Assembly (NCBI RefSeq): GCF_030272615.1
Contig: NC_081405.1
Coordinates: 21,430,047-21,494,046, forward strand
Length of the DNA stretch: 64,000 bases
Direction: 5' to 3'
Source of the DNA: Cryptomeria japonica
Lineage: Eukaryota > Streptophyta > Pinopsida > Cupressales > Cupressaceae
Numbering within the stretch: position 1 is the stretch's first letter; each line of letters opens with the position of its first letter. The notes beneath the pieces are model-generated. The model made no database searches, was not told where the DNA came from, and saw only the letters and a list, made by a program, of their open reading frames with translations. Shown in pieces: positions 11,758-22,990 of this stretch. The position numbers were made by a program, and so were the translations under genes.

Positions 11758-14700
11758 TCATGCAGTCGGCTCAGTTCCGATGTGGTCGCTCGGGTTGGTG
11801 TCTTGGACAGACACCATCACCTCCTTGGCCATGCTCCACTCTTGATGCACTTTAGAAAACTCCTGGATTATAGTTACGTGCAGCAAATTGATATGAATAA
11901 TTCTCTGCTTCCAGAGCTCCTTTTTTCTCTTTACCAATTGCACTTTATCTTTGTGTGAATCTAGATGATCAAGACAAACGGTGAGCATCAATTCTACCTT
12001 AGAGATCCTCGTAAAGTCTTCCATGGACAAGGATTTCTCCATCTTGATCTGTCTGATGTGGCTACCAAACTGGTTAATCATCTTCGTGGTGTCTTCTAGA
12101 GTTTCACTGTCCTCCTTAAGTAATTGAACATCCACGCAGTGTAAGTCCTTCTGCATGGTTGCCCTCAAAGATGTTAATTTGCCATGCAGACTAGCTAACT
12201 CTCTATAACCTTTCTCAATAATCTAATTGTGCCACTCAATACTCTCCTTGGAAATGAACATCACATCTTCATTTAGTCCTGACACTTGGTTTTCAACAAG
12301 AAAGTTCATTAGCCCATAACGCTGAATATCCCACATCTGCTTCGAAATCACAGCCCATTTAGATGTCTCCTTCTGCCATGAGACCAAGTTAGAGTCCAAG
12401 GATTTGGTGACCTCATTGGCATCCTTGAAAATTTGGACCAAGTCAATTATGTAATTAGTTGCCTGGTGCATGATCGAGGTGAGCCATTCTGAGAAAATCT
12501 CGGTGATCATTCTGTTTCATTGAACTTCATCCAAGAATTTTTGATTGCTAGGTGACTTTGGATTAAATGGGCCTGAATGTTGGGACAATGGCAATGGGCT
12601 ATTCTACAAAGCATGGATATACTGGGCCATCTGCCTTAAACTCTATTTCAACTCAGCCTTGTCCCTCTCATCCTTCCAGGTACGGGAGATAATTCATTTG
12701 GTGGACGTCTCCAAGTGCTTAACATCTATGGCTCTGGTTCCGATTCCCAAATCCATTCGTTCAACAACATAGTCTTCTTCTGAAGCCATAGTAGCATCTT
12801 TGTTAGGCTCAGGTCTAGCAATGTCCACATTCCAATGCTTCATATTTTTATCAAAGTCAATCATTGCCTCTATTTTTAACTTTTTGGGCTTTGTAGTCCT
12901 TCCCAGACATTTACTCACGACGTCCTCCATTGATACTGAAATTAGAACTACATTCCTTTTCCTGGTGATTGAATCACTTAGCCAGTTTGGTACTAGGGTC
13001 AGCTCTTTTGAAGGCATGGATGGAAACTCTGCTGAGGATAGTGGCGTGGAATGGTCTATATGAGACTAGATTTTGAGTGCTCTTGAGTCCTTAAAAATAG
13101 TATCTATGTCAATTGAAACCTTGTTTGCTTTGGAAATAGGGGATGTCATCTTGCTCGGTGTTTCCTCTGGGTCTAAATCCAGAATGAGGTGAGAAGCTAG
13201 TGGTTTGAAACCCTTCTTGGATCTTGATCTGGTAACTCGGCTGGCAATAGGAAACTCAACCCCGATGTCAAGTTTCTCTCCCTTAATCCTTGCCTTTGCT
13301 TTCCCTACATCAGAAACAAAAATGTTAGTCACAATAGAAGTCTTACTTGCAGTACTCCTCTTCCCACTCTTACTTCTTCAACTGGTTGCTCGTGCTGGAT
13401 GAAAATGGCAACTCCTAAGCCAATTTTCCGTCCTTCGAATTACACTGAAAGTGCGTGTCTAAATACTATCCCCCATCTTCTTGTTCCAATCTACTTCCGG
13501 AAGAGGTTCATCATGGACCCATTTCATAAACTTTGGGTCAAGTATATCTTCATCATTGGTAGAGATACTTGAGGTATCCATGGATAATTTCATGTCATGA
13601 ATTTTCCTCAAAGTTAATCTAGACCAACTCCTTCTCCACACTTCAAATTCATCCTGGAAACCCTCCCAATAATCCTCCAACTGAGTTACATGCTGATCAG
13701 GTACCACTTTCTTTACATACTGAGCAATTAAACCCTTACTGTCAAAGTTATCCCTTTTTACAAAGGACTTCAAATGAAACCTTTTAAATTCAAGTTCAAG
13801 GTTCAAGGCATCAGAAACTAGTCTACAACTATAATGGCCTAAATCAATGGGAAAAATTCCGCTTGTATTGGAGTCCTCACCATAGTCTTTTGTGACATAA
13901 GCAAGCTGTCTAGATACTTTGATCAAAATGCAGGAGTGTGAAATGTACCTGGGAGGTTTAAAGGGTTCACCCTTAAATCCCTCGACCCTTAAATAAGTGA
14001 AATGGCTGAACAGTATGAAGAAACTGCCGTATATTTTAACAAGCTCAACTGCCTCCGCAGACATTCTTCTATGCAAATTACCTTGTAGTTCAAAGGTCAT
14101 CCTTCTTGCAAAAACATCATTCCAATGGAGATAATCATCGACATGCTCTCTCAAAGTTAGACTAGGATGATACTCATAAATTCTCATGCCCTGAACCCAT
14201 TTTACAGGATACAACCCAGACCACTCTCTCACACAGGCAAGCATATATAACAGATAGGATGACATATAAAAATTAGGCATTCCAAGATAATTACTCAGAC
14301 CTTCATGTAATCTTTCTGCAATAACAGTTCCCTAGTAAATGAACCAGTTTCTATCTAGAGTAACCTGGATGAAGAAATACATCCAGTCTTCCCAGTAAAA
14401 GGAGTGAGAATTACCCTTCACCTTGCTCAGCAGTATGACCAAATCTCAAATTGCTGGAATTAAATGTTCATGAGTTAAAGGTCTTGGCAGCCTTGAGCCT
14501 ACTTTTTGGAATCTTAAGAGCTAATTTCGTGCAATCACTGTTCTATAATATTGCTTCTTCTCAGAGAAAATCCAGTAAGATTTACCAATGGTCCAGTCTT
14601 CATAGGGTTCCCAATGTGGAATACCCATGGCTGCCATTACCGTCTATCTATCAATAGACAACAAGACTTCACCATCATTTTTCCTTATGCACCTATTGCC

Positions 14701-14952
14701 CTTGTCGTAATGATTCATGCATTCTAAGACTAACTCAGGGTAGGGAGTAGCTATGGGGAAGGCAGCGGCTTCCAGTAATCTGCTCTGAGCCACATCTCTC
14801 ATCATGGGGACTGCGGTTGAATTCTTTACTCTCTCTAGAAAGACCTCTAAATCTAGCTGAACTAGTGTTGTGTCACCCAACTCCAGTGAAGAGCTTACAA
14901 GGGAAGATGAGTTGATCAATTTGGGTAAAACAGGCCTCATATTTTGGTTCAT
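11758..14952 (-). pseudogene. LTR-borne reading frame of ~1,065 codons, function unknown
   Basis: Six open blocks starting at 14952, 14280, 13332, 13017, 12510 and 12168 lie in one and the same reading frame in the sense of the element, interrupted by a handful of stops. The largest open block is 273 aa (14280-13459). Visible traits are a Leu/Ser-rich start, a central region with WVQGMRIYEYHPSLTLREHV and PPRYISHS, a Lys/Arg-rich patch (ASRVTRSRSKKG), and a C-terminal part that looks helical and charged (KMINQFGSHIRQIKMEKS). The whole frame is duplicated in the other LTR. Three stops are shared by both copies and others are private to one; the TAG at 13066-13068 aligns with CAG at 2044-2046. 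I recognise no family. It could be a captured host gene or an element-specific extra ORF. Confidence 0.7.
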
Positions 14953-15504
14953 GGTTTTCCCAAATCAATCCCAAGCGAAGAAGGAAAGTGAAAACAAAAA
15001 CAAGCAGCTAAAGAACACCTAGATCTTTTAAAACAAATTGCAGCAATTTAGAAAACATTTGAAAATACCTTCCTTTGCTCTCTATAAACCTCTCTCACTG
15101 CCTATTTTTCCCGCTCCAAAAACTCCTTCTCAAAATCTTCTCAAGAAAATAATAATCCCAATGAGACAACTACTCAGTTTTAAAGCAGAGAAAATATTAC
15201 CCATCATTACTAAAACTGCCTTCATTACTCCTTGTTTGTGTGACCTTACTTTGATATGATTGCGCTGAGGTACGCCTTACCGTTAAGTCACTTCTCTTCT
15301 GACACAACATATCTTCACAGATACTGGCCATAAATGGCAGATTTCAAATTATTAGGGAAATAATATTCTTTCCTTCGGCGGCTGTCTATCATGTTCTAAA
15401 AGTCCGCGTCATCACCACATGGCAAGCCACATGCTTTCCAAGGAACCTATATATAAAAATTAGAGCCTTGCGAAATCATCACAATATAATATTAACATGA
15501 CAAA

Positions 15505-15690
15505 TCTTGAACCTTGAATCTTGAACCAACAAGGTTCAAGTTTACGGTTCAAAGAATACAAAATGTCGACAAGAACTCACAAAGCTTAAAATTGCGTGGG
15601 AGGAAAGATACTTGAAACAATGCCTGTTGAACTTTGAACCTTGAACGAACAAGGTTCAAGTTCAAGTTCAAGGTTCAAGTTCAATGTAGT
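15505..15690. repeat. TTGAAC hairpin repeats, 5' LTR copy of A
   Basis: Same two inverted-repeat clusters as at 4472-4660, with a few substitutions, for example CTTGAATCTT in place of one CTTGAACCTT. Confidence 0.75.
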
Positions 15691-15814
15691 GTAACCTAAC
15701 GAGGACTAAATGAAATGAGCAAAAAAATTTAAGCTAGTTCTCGACCGATGGATTAGACAATCATTACTATAGATAGGGACGCATATGGAATGAAAATTTT
15801 ATATGGGGCCAACA

Positions 15815-16360
15815 ATTAGTAAGTTTGAGGCTAAAAGTGATGAAGGCATATTTATTGGTTACTCCACCAAGAGTAAGGCCTACAAATGTTACAACAACCA
15901 GACATAGAGAATAATTGAAAGTGTTGATGTTTGAGTGGCTGAGTATCCTGAAGTTTCAAAAGAAACTAGTAAGGAAAAGAAGGAATATGAACCTTGGATT
16001 CTGATTTTGGAATGAAAATCAGTAAAGCCAAAAGCTGATGAAGTGAATGTTGTAGTACCAATTCAACCAGAACAAGTAGATTTAGAAGAAGAGGATGATA
16101 GTGAAGAAGAAGAACCTGAAGGTTATGATCATGTCATTCCAAGGTATGTGAGACTCAATCATAATCCTGACTAGATTATTGGAGATAAAGATGCTGGAGT
16201 GTTAACCAGAAGAAGAATTAGAGAGAATTCTTGCATGATCTCTACTATTGAGCCTAAAACTGCTAAGGAATCATTTGGAGATGATCACTAGATTAAAGCT
16301 ATGGAGGAGGATCTTGACCAGATTGAGAAGAACAATACATGAACCCTAGTACCCAGACCA
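15815..16360 (+). pseudogene. Copia B: integrase C-terminal region and linker to RT (broken)
   Basis: Reads SKFEAKSDEGIFIGYSTKSK, the conserved motif after the copia integrase core. An acidic linker (EEEDDSEEEEPEGYDH) and the RT lead-in follow, with WAEAMEEDLDQIEKN-like spacing. Stops occur at several points, including just after YNNQT and within the linker, so it is a decayed remnant. It is the direct continuation of bases 1-22. Confidence 0.8.
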
Positions 16361-16960
16361 GTGAATAAAAATGTGATAGGTACTAAATGGGTATTCAGGA
16401 ACAAACTGAATGAAGATGGAGTAGTAGTTAGAAACAAAGCTAGATTGGTATGCAAAGGTTATGCACACGAACAAGGAGAAGACTATGGTGAGACATTTGC
16501 ACCAGTTGCTAGATTGGAAGGTATTAGGACTCTACTTGCATTTGCAACATATAAGGGATTCAAAGTATATCAGATAGATGTGAAGTCAACATTTCTAAAT
16601 GGAATACTAGAAGAAGAAGTATACATTGAACAACTAGATGGTTATGCTTTGACTGATGCAAAAGATATGGCATGTAAACTGCACAAGGCACTATATGGTT
16701 TAAAGAAAGCACCAAGAGAATGGTATGAAAGGCTACATTCACACCTGATGAAAATAGGTTTTCAGAGAACCAATGAAGACAACAATATATATCTCAAATC
16801 TGAAGGAGATAAGATACTGGTTAGTGAAGTGTTTGTGGATGATATCATATTTGGAGGCAATGATGACATGAGTGATGAATTTGTAAAAGAGATGAAAAGT
16901 GAATTTGAAATGTCTCTAGTAGAAGAGATAAAATTCTTCATAGGTTTGCAAATTCAGTAG
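16361..16960 (+). pseudogene. Copia B reverse transcriptase (partial)
   Basis: A 199-aa open piece of Ty1/copia RT. It shows GTKWVFRNKLNEDG, ARLVCKGYAHEQGEDYGETFAPVAR, QIDVKSTFLNGILEEEVYIEQ, LHKALYGLKKAPREWY and the catalytic FVDDIIFGG, where the family normally has YVDDI. It ends at TAG where the family continues, in LQIQ then a stop. The piece contains the palm and most fingers motifs. Expression is unlikely because of stops on both sides. Confidence 0.9.
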
Positions 16961-17023
16961 ATGAAGAATGGTATTTTTATCACATAGTCTAAGTATGTAA
17001 AAGAGGTATAGAAGACATTTGGA

Positions 17024-17482
17024 ATGAGTGACTGTAAACCAGTTGGGACACTAATGGTTATAGGTTGTAAAATGTCTAAGGAAGACGAAGCCACATTTGT
17101 TGATGAAAAAGAGTATAGATCAATGATAGGGAAACTGCATTATGTTGTTCACAGTAGACCGGATATTGCTCATGCAATTGGTTTAGTTGCTAGATTTCAG
17201 AAGAATCCAACAGAGACACACTTGATAGCAACCAAGAGGATATTCAGATATTTGAAAGGTAATATTGACTATGGATTATGGTATCCATATGTAGGTAACT
17301 TTGATTTGAAGGTTTATACAAATGCAGACTGGGCAGGTAATGTTGATGATAGGAAGAGAACAACTGGTGGTGCATTCTTTCTTGGAGGAAAAATTATATT
17401 TTGGAGAAGCAAGAAGCAGAGTTGTATATCACAGTCCATTACTGAAGATGAGTATGTTGCAGCATATATGAATTGTACCTAG
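17024..17482 (+). pseudogene. Copia B RT connection and RNase H (partial)
   Basis: The open stretch begins with the RT thumb (MSDCKPVGTLMV), passes GKLHYVVHSRPDIAHAIGLVARF and RIFRYLKG, and reaches RNase H with NADWAGNVDDRKRTTGGAFFLGG and ITEDEYVAA, carrying the first Asp and Glu of the site. It ends in TAG just after YMNCT, where the family usually has Gln/Glu-A-x-W. Confidence 0.88.
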
Positions 17483-18069
17483 GCAATCTAGATGAAACAC
17501 ATTCTGGAAGGATTCAAACTGAAGATCATAGAACCTGTATAGATTTTATGTGACAACACCAGTGCAATAAATATTTCAAAGAACCCAATGTTGCATGCTA
17601 GAACCAAGCATATTGAGCTAAAATATCATTTATTGAGCTAAAATATCTTTACTAAACCTCTTCCTAAGACTACTTTTGAGTATCCTAGAGGTCAACTAGG
17701 GGTTGTGCCCCTACATGAGGTCAATTGAGAAAGATGTGGAACACATCAGCACCAGAGCTAATTGAAGAATCTTGTAGCAGGATTGGTGTAAAGTGGATTT
17801 ATTCCATAGGGGGAGCATCAAGTTGCAGATTCATGATGCAAAACAATAAAGTATGACACTGCATGTTTTACTTTCACTTTGACATTATTGTCAAAGGGGG
17901 AGAAGAACTATATGATTGAAAGAGAGATCTATAGCCAGTTGCCAGCTAAAGACATGGAGACTCAGTTGAAGGAGAGTACATCATAAAATGTAAACCAGGA
18001 TTCCTATTCACAATCATAACAATCAAGGGTATTGATACTTGTATTTCCATCAATGCTAAAGGGGGAGAT
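17483..18069 (+). pseudogene. Copia B RNase H tail and 3' untranslated region
   Basis: The tail of RNase H is recognisable (CDNTSAINISKNPMLHARTKHIE). A roughly 20 bp direct repeat at about 17608-17647 (TTGAGCTAAAATATC twice) then replaces part of the usual end. After the last coding remnant near 17730 there is untranslated sequence with two AAAGGGGGAGA purine tracts, near 17893 and at 18058-18068. The second lies next to the LTR and is the likely polypurine tract. Confidence 0.75.
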
Positions 18070-18909
18070 TGTTGTCATTTGTATGAAGATTGCATTGATG
18101 AACTATTATGTTGTCATTGATGTCAATTATAACCGGTAATGATGTTGTAATAATGTTGTTTTGCAACCGATAAGCGAGCTTGTGAAGGAAACTGATATTA
18201 CTAGAGAAGAAGTGAGATCAACTAGTAGGGTTTACCTATTGATTTGCCAAACCCTAATTGATGGAGCTTGGTGAATCAGTTGTATTGGTTTATGATCAAA
18301 TGATGAGCGGTAATGATTATGCCACATATGCATGTTGTATGAGAAGAGTTTCAAATGGTTTTTGGCATATAGAGATAACGGTTTTATCTTGGGAATGAGA
18401 AAGTTCATTGCATGTAATGGAAACCATGTGATGAGTTACATACATCGATGAAGTGTTGATCAAGGAGCGGTCGAGGTTGTCTTGAATGATGTGCAATGAA
18501 TTCTATATAATCCAATGGCCATACTTGAACCGATTTATTTGTAATCTCTATGAGATCTTAGGCTTGTGATGTGTTATCGACCTATTGTTTTGCTTATAAG
18601 GTTGATGAGTTTTTTTGTTGTAGTGTTGGCAATTTTGGTTGAATGTAAGAGTGATTGGTTGTTGAACCAAGAGATGTATCTGCAGTATGTGTAAAGGAAT
18701 ATAGGAGCATGAAAAGGATTTGATCAAATAGAGTAGTGCTATTCACCAGATCAACAAACCACTATTGTTCTCTAACAATTACAACAGTCAAATCCCTTAA
18801 CTATGTAAGCTCTAACAAGATTAATGTTATCTAAATCCTCTAACCAAGTGATCCATTAGCTTGGATTTCAAATCCTCTACCGAGGTTACTCCTAATAGGG
18901 TATTGCTTT
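18070..18909 (+). repeat. Copia B 3' LTR, first part
   Basis: Starts TGTTGTC directly after the polypurine tract. It runs up to the GCTTT target duplication of element C at 18905-18909 and resumes at 58858. Rejoined in order with the other two pieces it is about 1.3 kb. The LTR's own far end and target duplication cannot be verified, because B's 5' LTR is outside the window. Confidence 0.7.
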
Positions 18910-20324
18910 TGATGCATGCTAAAAGGGACACGAGGCACAGTTCAAATGTTAATATGTTAGTGACAACCAAAAACGAATACAAATGAACTTAAAAACCTAA
19001 ACATGCATATCAAGAGAGATAAAAAGCACACAATAAGAAGCATACACATATGAAAGAGGAAAAGAAACCCCCCCAAGATGCTCCCCAAAATGCTCATAGA
19101 TGTTCCTCCCTTTTTCCTCTCCTCTCCAAGTCCCACATGAGTGTAGCTCTCAGCTTTTAGCATTGTCTATGGATGTCTTATGAAGATTCAAGATGGTTTA
19201 TGAAAATGAGAACAAATGCCTATGCAAGTATAAATAAGTTACTATGATAAAGCGCCTAATTAGTCTATGTAAATTTTAGCAAAATAACAATGCAAATGCT
19301 TCTAAATGCTCTCTTAAAAATGACTATAAGTTTGATGCACAAGGATTTATGATCTTTGAAAATGAAGAATGAGAGCTCTATTTTTAGGGAAAATAGGGCA
19401 ATGGATGGTCAAGATTGAGTAATCTTAACAAGGGCCAGGATTGATGGGTTTATGATCCATGTAACGACTTTCAACCCAATCCCATGATGACAAATGTCAA
19501 TATGAAATGTCTTGAGAGGAGAGAGAAGAAGAATTAAATACTTGAGATGACATGAAGGTTACCTTGGGAGGGTTTGGTTAGGCTTGAGTTAGTGAATAAA
19601 TCTTTTATCCAATGAATAATGCCTTTATCCAATGGATAAACTCTTGGCAAGAGTTAATGGAGATAACCATGGTCAAAGCAATAAATACTTGAAGAGACCC
19701 ATGAGTTAAATGAGGGTTGAGCTAGAGGGAAATCCTCTAACCATGTGGGTGAGTTGAGTTAACCATTAATGGTTATGTAAGAGCCATAAATGGTTTGGAA
19801 GACTTTGAGGGTTAGCTTGTTGAAGGATAAAAAACCTTTAATGCATTTCAAAGACTTTAGAGGCTTTGAGAAGTGACTTCTCTTTGCTTAGGAATGTGAC
19901 AATAATTAGGGAGGGGGATTAGGCTAATTAGAAGGGGATTAGTGAGCAAGTGGATTTGGTGGGTGAGAGAAAATATGATTTTAATTAAAATAAACTTCAT
20001 TTATTTCAACTAAAATTGTGCAACTTGCATTTGTAGGAGAATGCAAGTGGGGGGAAGTTTAGAGATTTAAATAAATATTTATTTATTTATTTATATGAGG
20101 AAAGGTAGTTAATTAAACAAATATGCTTTATTCATTTAATTGATTGTTAGAGTATAGTTTAATAAATTAATTTAAATAAATTAAATAATTTATTTAATTA
20201 ATAGAAGAAGAGGTTTAAGATGAATTAATTAAATATCAATTTAATTAACTATTGATTGATGGTTAAATAATCAAATAAATACTAAATATTCATTCAATTA
20301 AGTGGACAAATTTATGTGTCTACA
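18910..20324 (-). repeat. 3' LTR of element C
   Basis: Begins TGATGCATGC and ends TGTCTACA on the + strand, 1,415 bp. It is matched by 57139-58606 with many substitutions and indels. The right half is very A/T-rich with repeated ATTTATTTA-type words. The boundary at TGTCTACA is set by the adjoining polypurine tract and by the same end in elements D and E. Confidence 0.85.
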
Positions 20325-20339
20325 TTTGCCCCTTTTGAG
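20325..20339 (-). other. Polypurine tract of element C
   Basis: On the - strand CTCAAAAGGGGCAAA lies directly before the LTR start TGTAGACAC. Elements D and E have CTCAAAGAGGGGCAAAA at the same place. Confidence 0.8.
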
Positions 20340-20635
20340 ACGGTGCAGTTTATCGCGTCGTTTCAAAGAAAGAAAGATAGGTATAAGAAATATGCCCTAG
20401 AAATGTTAATTTAGTGGGTGGTATGCCCTCTCGAGAGATGGGCCAAAAAATTTCCAAAAAGTTGGGCGATCTCTCAAAAAAGAGAAAGAAGTAGGGGGGA
20501 GGTAGAATAGAAGAAATGAGAAATAATGGTGAAAGAATGGGAGAAGATAGAGTGAATATAGGGAAACGAAAGCCTCAAAAGTACATGGGGATCATGGTGC
20601 AAATGTAGTGTTTGTACTTTTGATTGATACTATAC
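20340..20635 (-). other. Element C internal 3' untranslated region, left of E
   Basis: Non-coding internal sequence of C, ending at the TATAC target duplication (20631-20635) of element E. Its first ~230 bp are the source of the extra sequence found beyond the 5' LTR at 58607-58852. Confidence 0.75.
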
Positions 20636-21438
20636 TGTTTATGGTGAAAATGGATAACAATAATAATGATATTGAAAGGCTAAATGAATTCAACCACAAA
20701 ACCCTAGCCTAACAACAACAAAGATCCACCATAACATATGAAGATTACCTAAGACAATGCAAATCAAATAAAACCATAAAGATTATACCATCACATGTCC
20801 AATAGGGTTTGGATCTCCATTATTCCTATCTCCATTGATCTTGCTTGATATATTTGCTCTCAGATTTTATGTGCACAAGAGCTCAACGAAGAACAGAATG
20901 TGGTTGCAAGTAGGATCGCCTATGTTCCAAAGCATAGTGTAGTCAAGTAGTCAATGGGGGGCATAGATTGATTAGAATGATTGATTAGGGTTTGATAATG
21001 AAGGAAGTATCTCCTTATATAGAAGACACTATAAGAAATGGAGGGATAAGATTGAGAGGTGTAAAAGGAGGTCAGCTATGATTAGAGGGTAGGTAAAGAA
21101 AATAAGAAAATAATAAGAGGGTAGGTAGTGTATGAATTAAGAGATGAATGACATGTGTCATGGGTAGAAAAGGTTAATGAATTAATTAAATAAATAAAGA
21201 TTTATTTAATTAATAGAAGAAGTGGGATCAATTAAATAAATAAGATATTTATTTAATTTAGGAAAAAGATAATTTAAATAAATAAATGTATTTATTTAAA
21301 TGAGAAATAAGGCTAGAAGAGAATAAATGAATTAATTAAATAAATAAAGATTTATTTAATTAATAGAAGAATTAAGCTTAGATAATTAAATAAATAAAAT
21401 ATTTATTTAATTAGACTGGACAATTTTGGGTGTCTACA
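20636..21438 (-). repeat. 3' LTR of element E (803 bp)
   Basis: Begins TGTTTATGG (TGTATATGG in the partner) and ends TGTCTACA. It is collinear with 31409-32199 with modest divergence; the partner lacks a 12-bp piece of the ATTTAATT-rich end. Confidence 0.9.
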
Positions 21439-21455
21439 TTTTGCCCCTCTTTGAG
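21439..21455 (-). other. Polypurine tract of element E
   Basis: CTCAAAGAGGGGCAAAA on the - strand, directly before the 3' LTR. Confidence 0.8.
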
Positions 21456-22178
21456 ACAATGCAGCTTGTCGCATTGTTTTAAAGAAGATAAGATGAACTG
21501 ATACAGAGTTGCCCCAAGATGGGAATGATATGCCCCCTCGAGAGATTGGATGAAAATGTGTGAAAAGACCATAGACAATCTCTCGATAAGAAAGAAAGGC
21601 TAGAATGGACTGACCAGATAAAGTGACAAAGTCACGGGATAACGAAGACTAACACATGAGACTAGGGCTAGGGTAGTCTATAAGATAGACCACGAGGGGA
21701 AAAAATCCTCATTGTCATCCACACATCCAAGAGATCAGAGTGCAGAGCGAGATAGAGCAGCAACAGTCAGCAACGATGGCAATGGCTCACAAATTCGATC
21801 GCATTCGCCAATTTTAGAGGCTAGCAGAGGCAGGAGAGCCAGTAAGTACCACAAAACCTCCTTGTACTTTGATGCATTTATTGTTGTCATTAATGCATGC
21901 TAGGTAATGTAATAAATGATCGTTTATGTCAGCAAAGCACGTTTGTGTCTAAAAATGTGAATTTGTGTCTTCTAGGTCAAATCAGCAGTTTTGTGATGAA
22001 CAGACGCTGTCGATTGGATAAGCTGCTGAGAGGATACACTCAAGCAGGTCCTCTAGGGAAAACTAGGATAGCAAATAGGGCTAGGATTGACAATTTTGTT
22101 AATGAACATACGTTGCCAATTAGGAAACTTCTCAAGAGGATTCACTCAAGCAGAGGCCCTAGGATAGGATAGATCAAG
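21456..22178. other. Element E 3' internal region before the minisatellite
   Basis: Contains short open stretches on + (21712-21903, 21897-22172) without a recognisable domain. By position they may be upstream exon-like or leader sequence of the PMD gene, but nothing in them shows it. Confidence 0.4.
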
Positions 22179-22395
22179 GCACTTTGTGATGAACAATGAG
22201 TACCAAGATATAGTACTTGGTGATGAACAGGGAGTACTAAAATATGAGCAGCACTTTGTGATGAACAGTGAGTGCAAATGTGAGCAGCACTTTGTGATGA
22301 ACGGGGAGTGCCAAACACGTAGTACTTTGTGATGAATAGGGAATACCACTAGGATAGAAGCAACACTTTGTGATGAACAGTGAGTGTCACTAGGA
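22179..22395. repeat. Minisatellite in element E
   Basis: Five to six imperfect copies of a 35-50 bp unit built on CACTTTGTGATGAACAGTGAG, differing in spacer length. It lies just upstream of the PMD remnant on the + strand. Confidence 0.8.
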
Positions 22396-22424
22396 CTGAG
22401 ATGATTGATTTGTGTGACTACAGG

Positions 22425-22990
22425 AGTATTTGCCTATGCTGGAGTCATGGGAGAGATTCCCATCAACTCAGAGGTTGCGACCTAAGTTGACAGCCGAGGC
22501 CTGAGCTGCGATTGAGGCTATGGGTCTAAGACATATTCTGTATGTGCCTGAGTTTCGGGTGAACATGAGATTGCTGACTGCACTGGCGGAGAGGTGGCAC
22601 TCTGAGACTTGCACTTTTCATTTGCCGATGGGGGAGATGACAGTCACCCTAGAGGATGTATATAGGATTCTATGGATACCGATCGATGGGGAACTGATTC
22701 CATATGATTGAGACGGAGATAGGGATGCCCTTAGACGAGTGTTCTAGGATCTAGGACTGGAGATGAGGGTGGGACATGTGGCATGGGATACCATGACATG
22801 GACAGGATTAGCACTACCAACAGTGTTGGCAGGAGTTATCAGTGGGTTCCTCTATCTGGATAGGGCGACATGAGGGGTGGCTACAGAGGACACAGGGGCT
22901 AGGAGAGATGATCTTTGGGGCGGGTCCTTCTAGGGCTCAGACTCCATCGAAGCCAACTAGCTCTGAGGGAGGGAATTCATCATAGCCGTA
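22425..22990 (+). pseudogene. Plant mobile domain (PMD) remnant, antisense to element E
   Basis: The 64-aa open piece at 22520-22711 reads ILYVPEFRVNMRLLTALAERW, then FHLPMGEMTVTLEDV and LWIPIDGELIPYD, the core of the plant mobile domain (aminotransferase-like PMD family). In-frame sequence upstream from about 22425 (LPMLESWERFPSTQRLRP) fits the usual N-terminal part. After the TGA at 22709-22711 the frame goes on with further stops (RDALRRVF, LALPTVLAGVISGFLYLDRAT). Only the first third of the domain is recognisable. The gene runs opposite to gag and protease and matches the better-preserved gene at 38878 in element D. Confidence 0.8.

Larger units (their letters stand above)
23..15814 (-). 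mobile_element. Element A: Ty3/gypsy Tat-like LTR retrotransposon with very long LTRs
   Basis: A full-length element, 15.8 kb, read on the - strand. The LTRs are 23-4780 (3') and 11043-15814 (5'). They begin TGTTGG and end CCAACA (CCAAAA in the inner 3' copy) and are flanked by the target duplication GTTAG/ATTAG. The internal region of about 6.3 kb holds gag, protease, an RNase H, RT, RT-linked RNase H and integrase, all broken by stops. A primer binding site lies 6 nt inside the 5' LTR. I found no clear polypurine tract upstream of the 3' LTR in the element's sense. About 60% of its length is LTR. It sits inside copia element B. Confidence 0.9.
11043..15814 (-). repeat. 5' LTR of element A (~4.77 kb)
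   Basis: Partner of 23-4780. It begins TGTTGG and ends CCAACA on the + strand, a perfect 6 bp terminal inverted repeat. Bases 11043-11757 hold no gene, 11758-14952 hold the LTR-borne frame, and 14953-15814 hold U3-like sequence with the TTGAAC hairpins. Confidence 0.9.

Noticed and set aside
18070-18786. A shorter copia LTR ending in ACAACA at 18786
   Set aside because: The TGTTGT/ACAACA pair looked attractive, but the following sequence joins smoothly to 58858 once C is left out, and typical copia LTR phrases continue there, so the LTR goes on.
18957-19163. 68-aa hydrophobic ORF on the - strand, with a counterpart at 57186-57392
   Set aside because: It is found in both copies only because they are the two LTRs of element C. 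It has a simple composition and no conserved domain. Two LTR copies are no evidence of selection.
22179-22395. CRISPR-like array
   Set aside because: Units are imperfect, spacers are repeats themselves, and the context is a plant retrotransposon.
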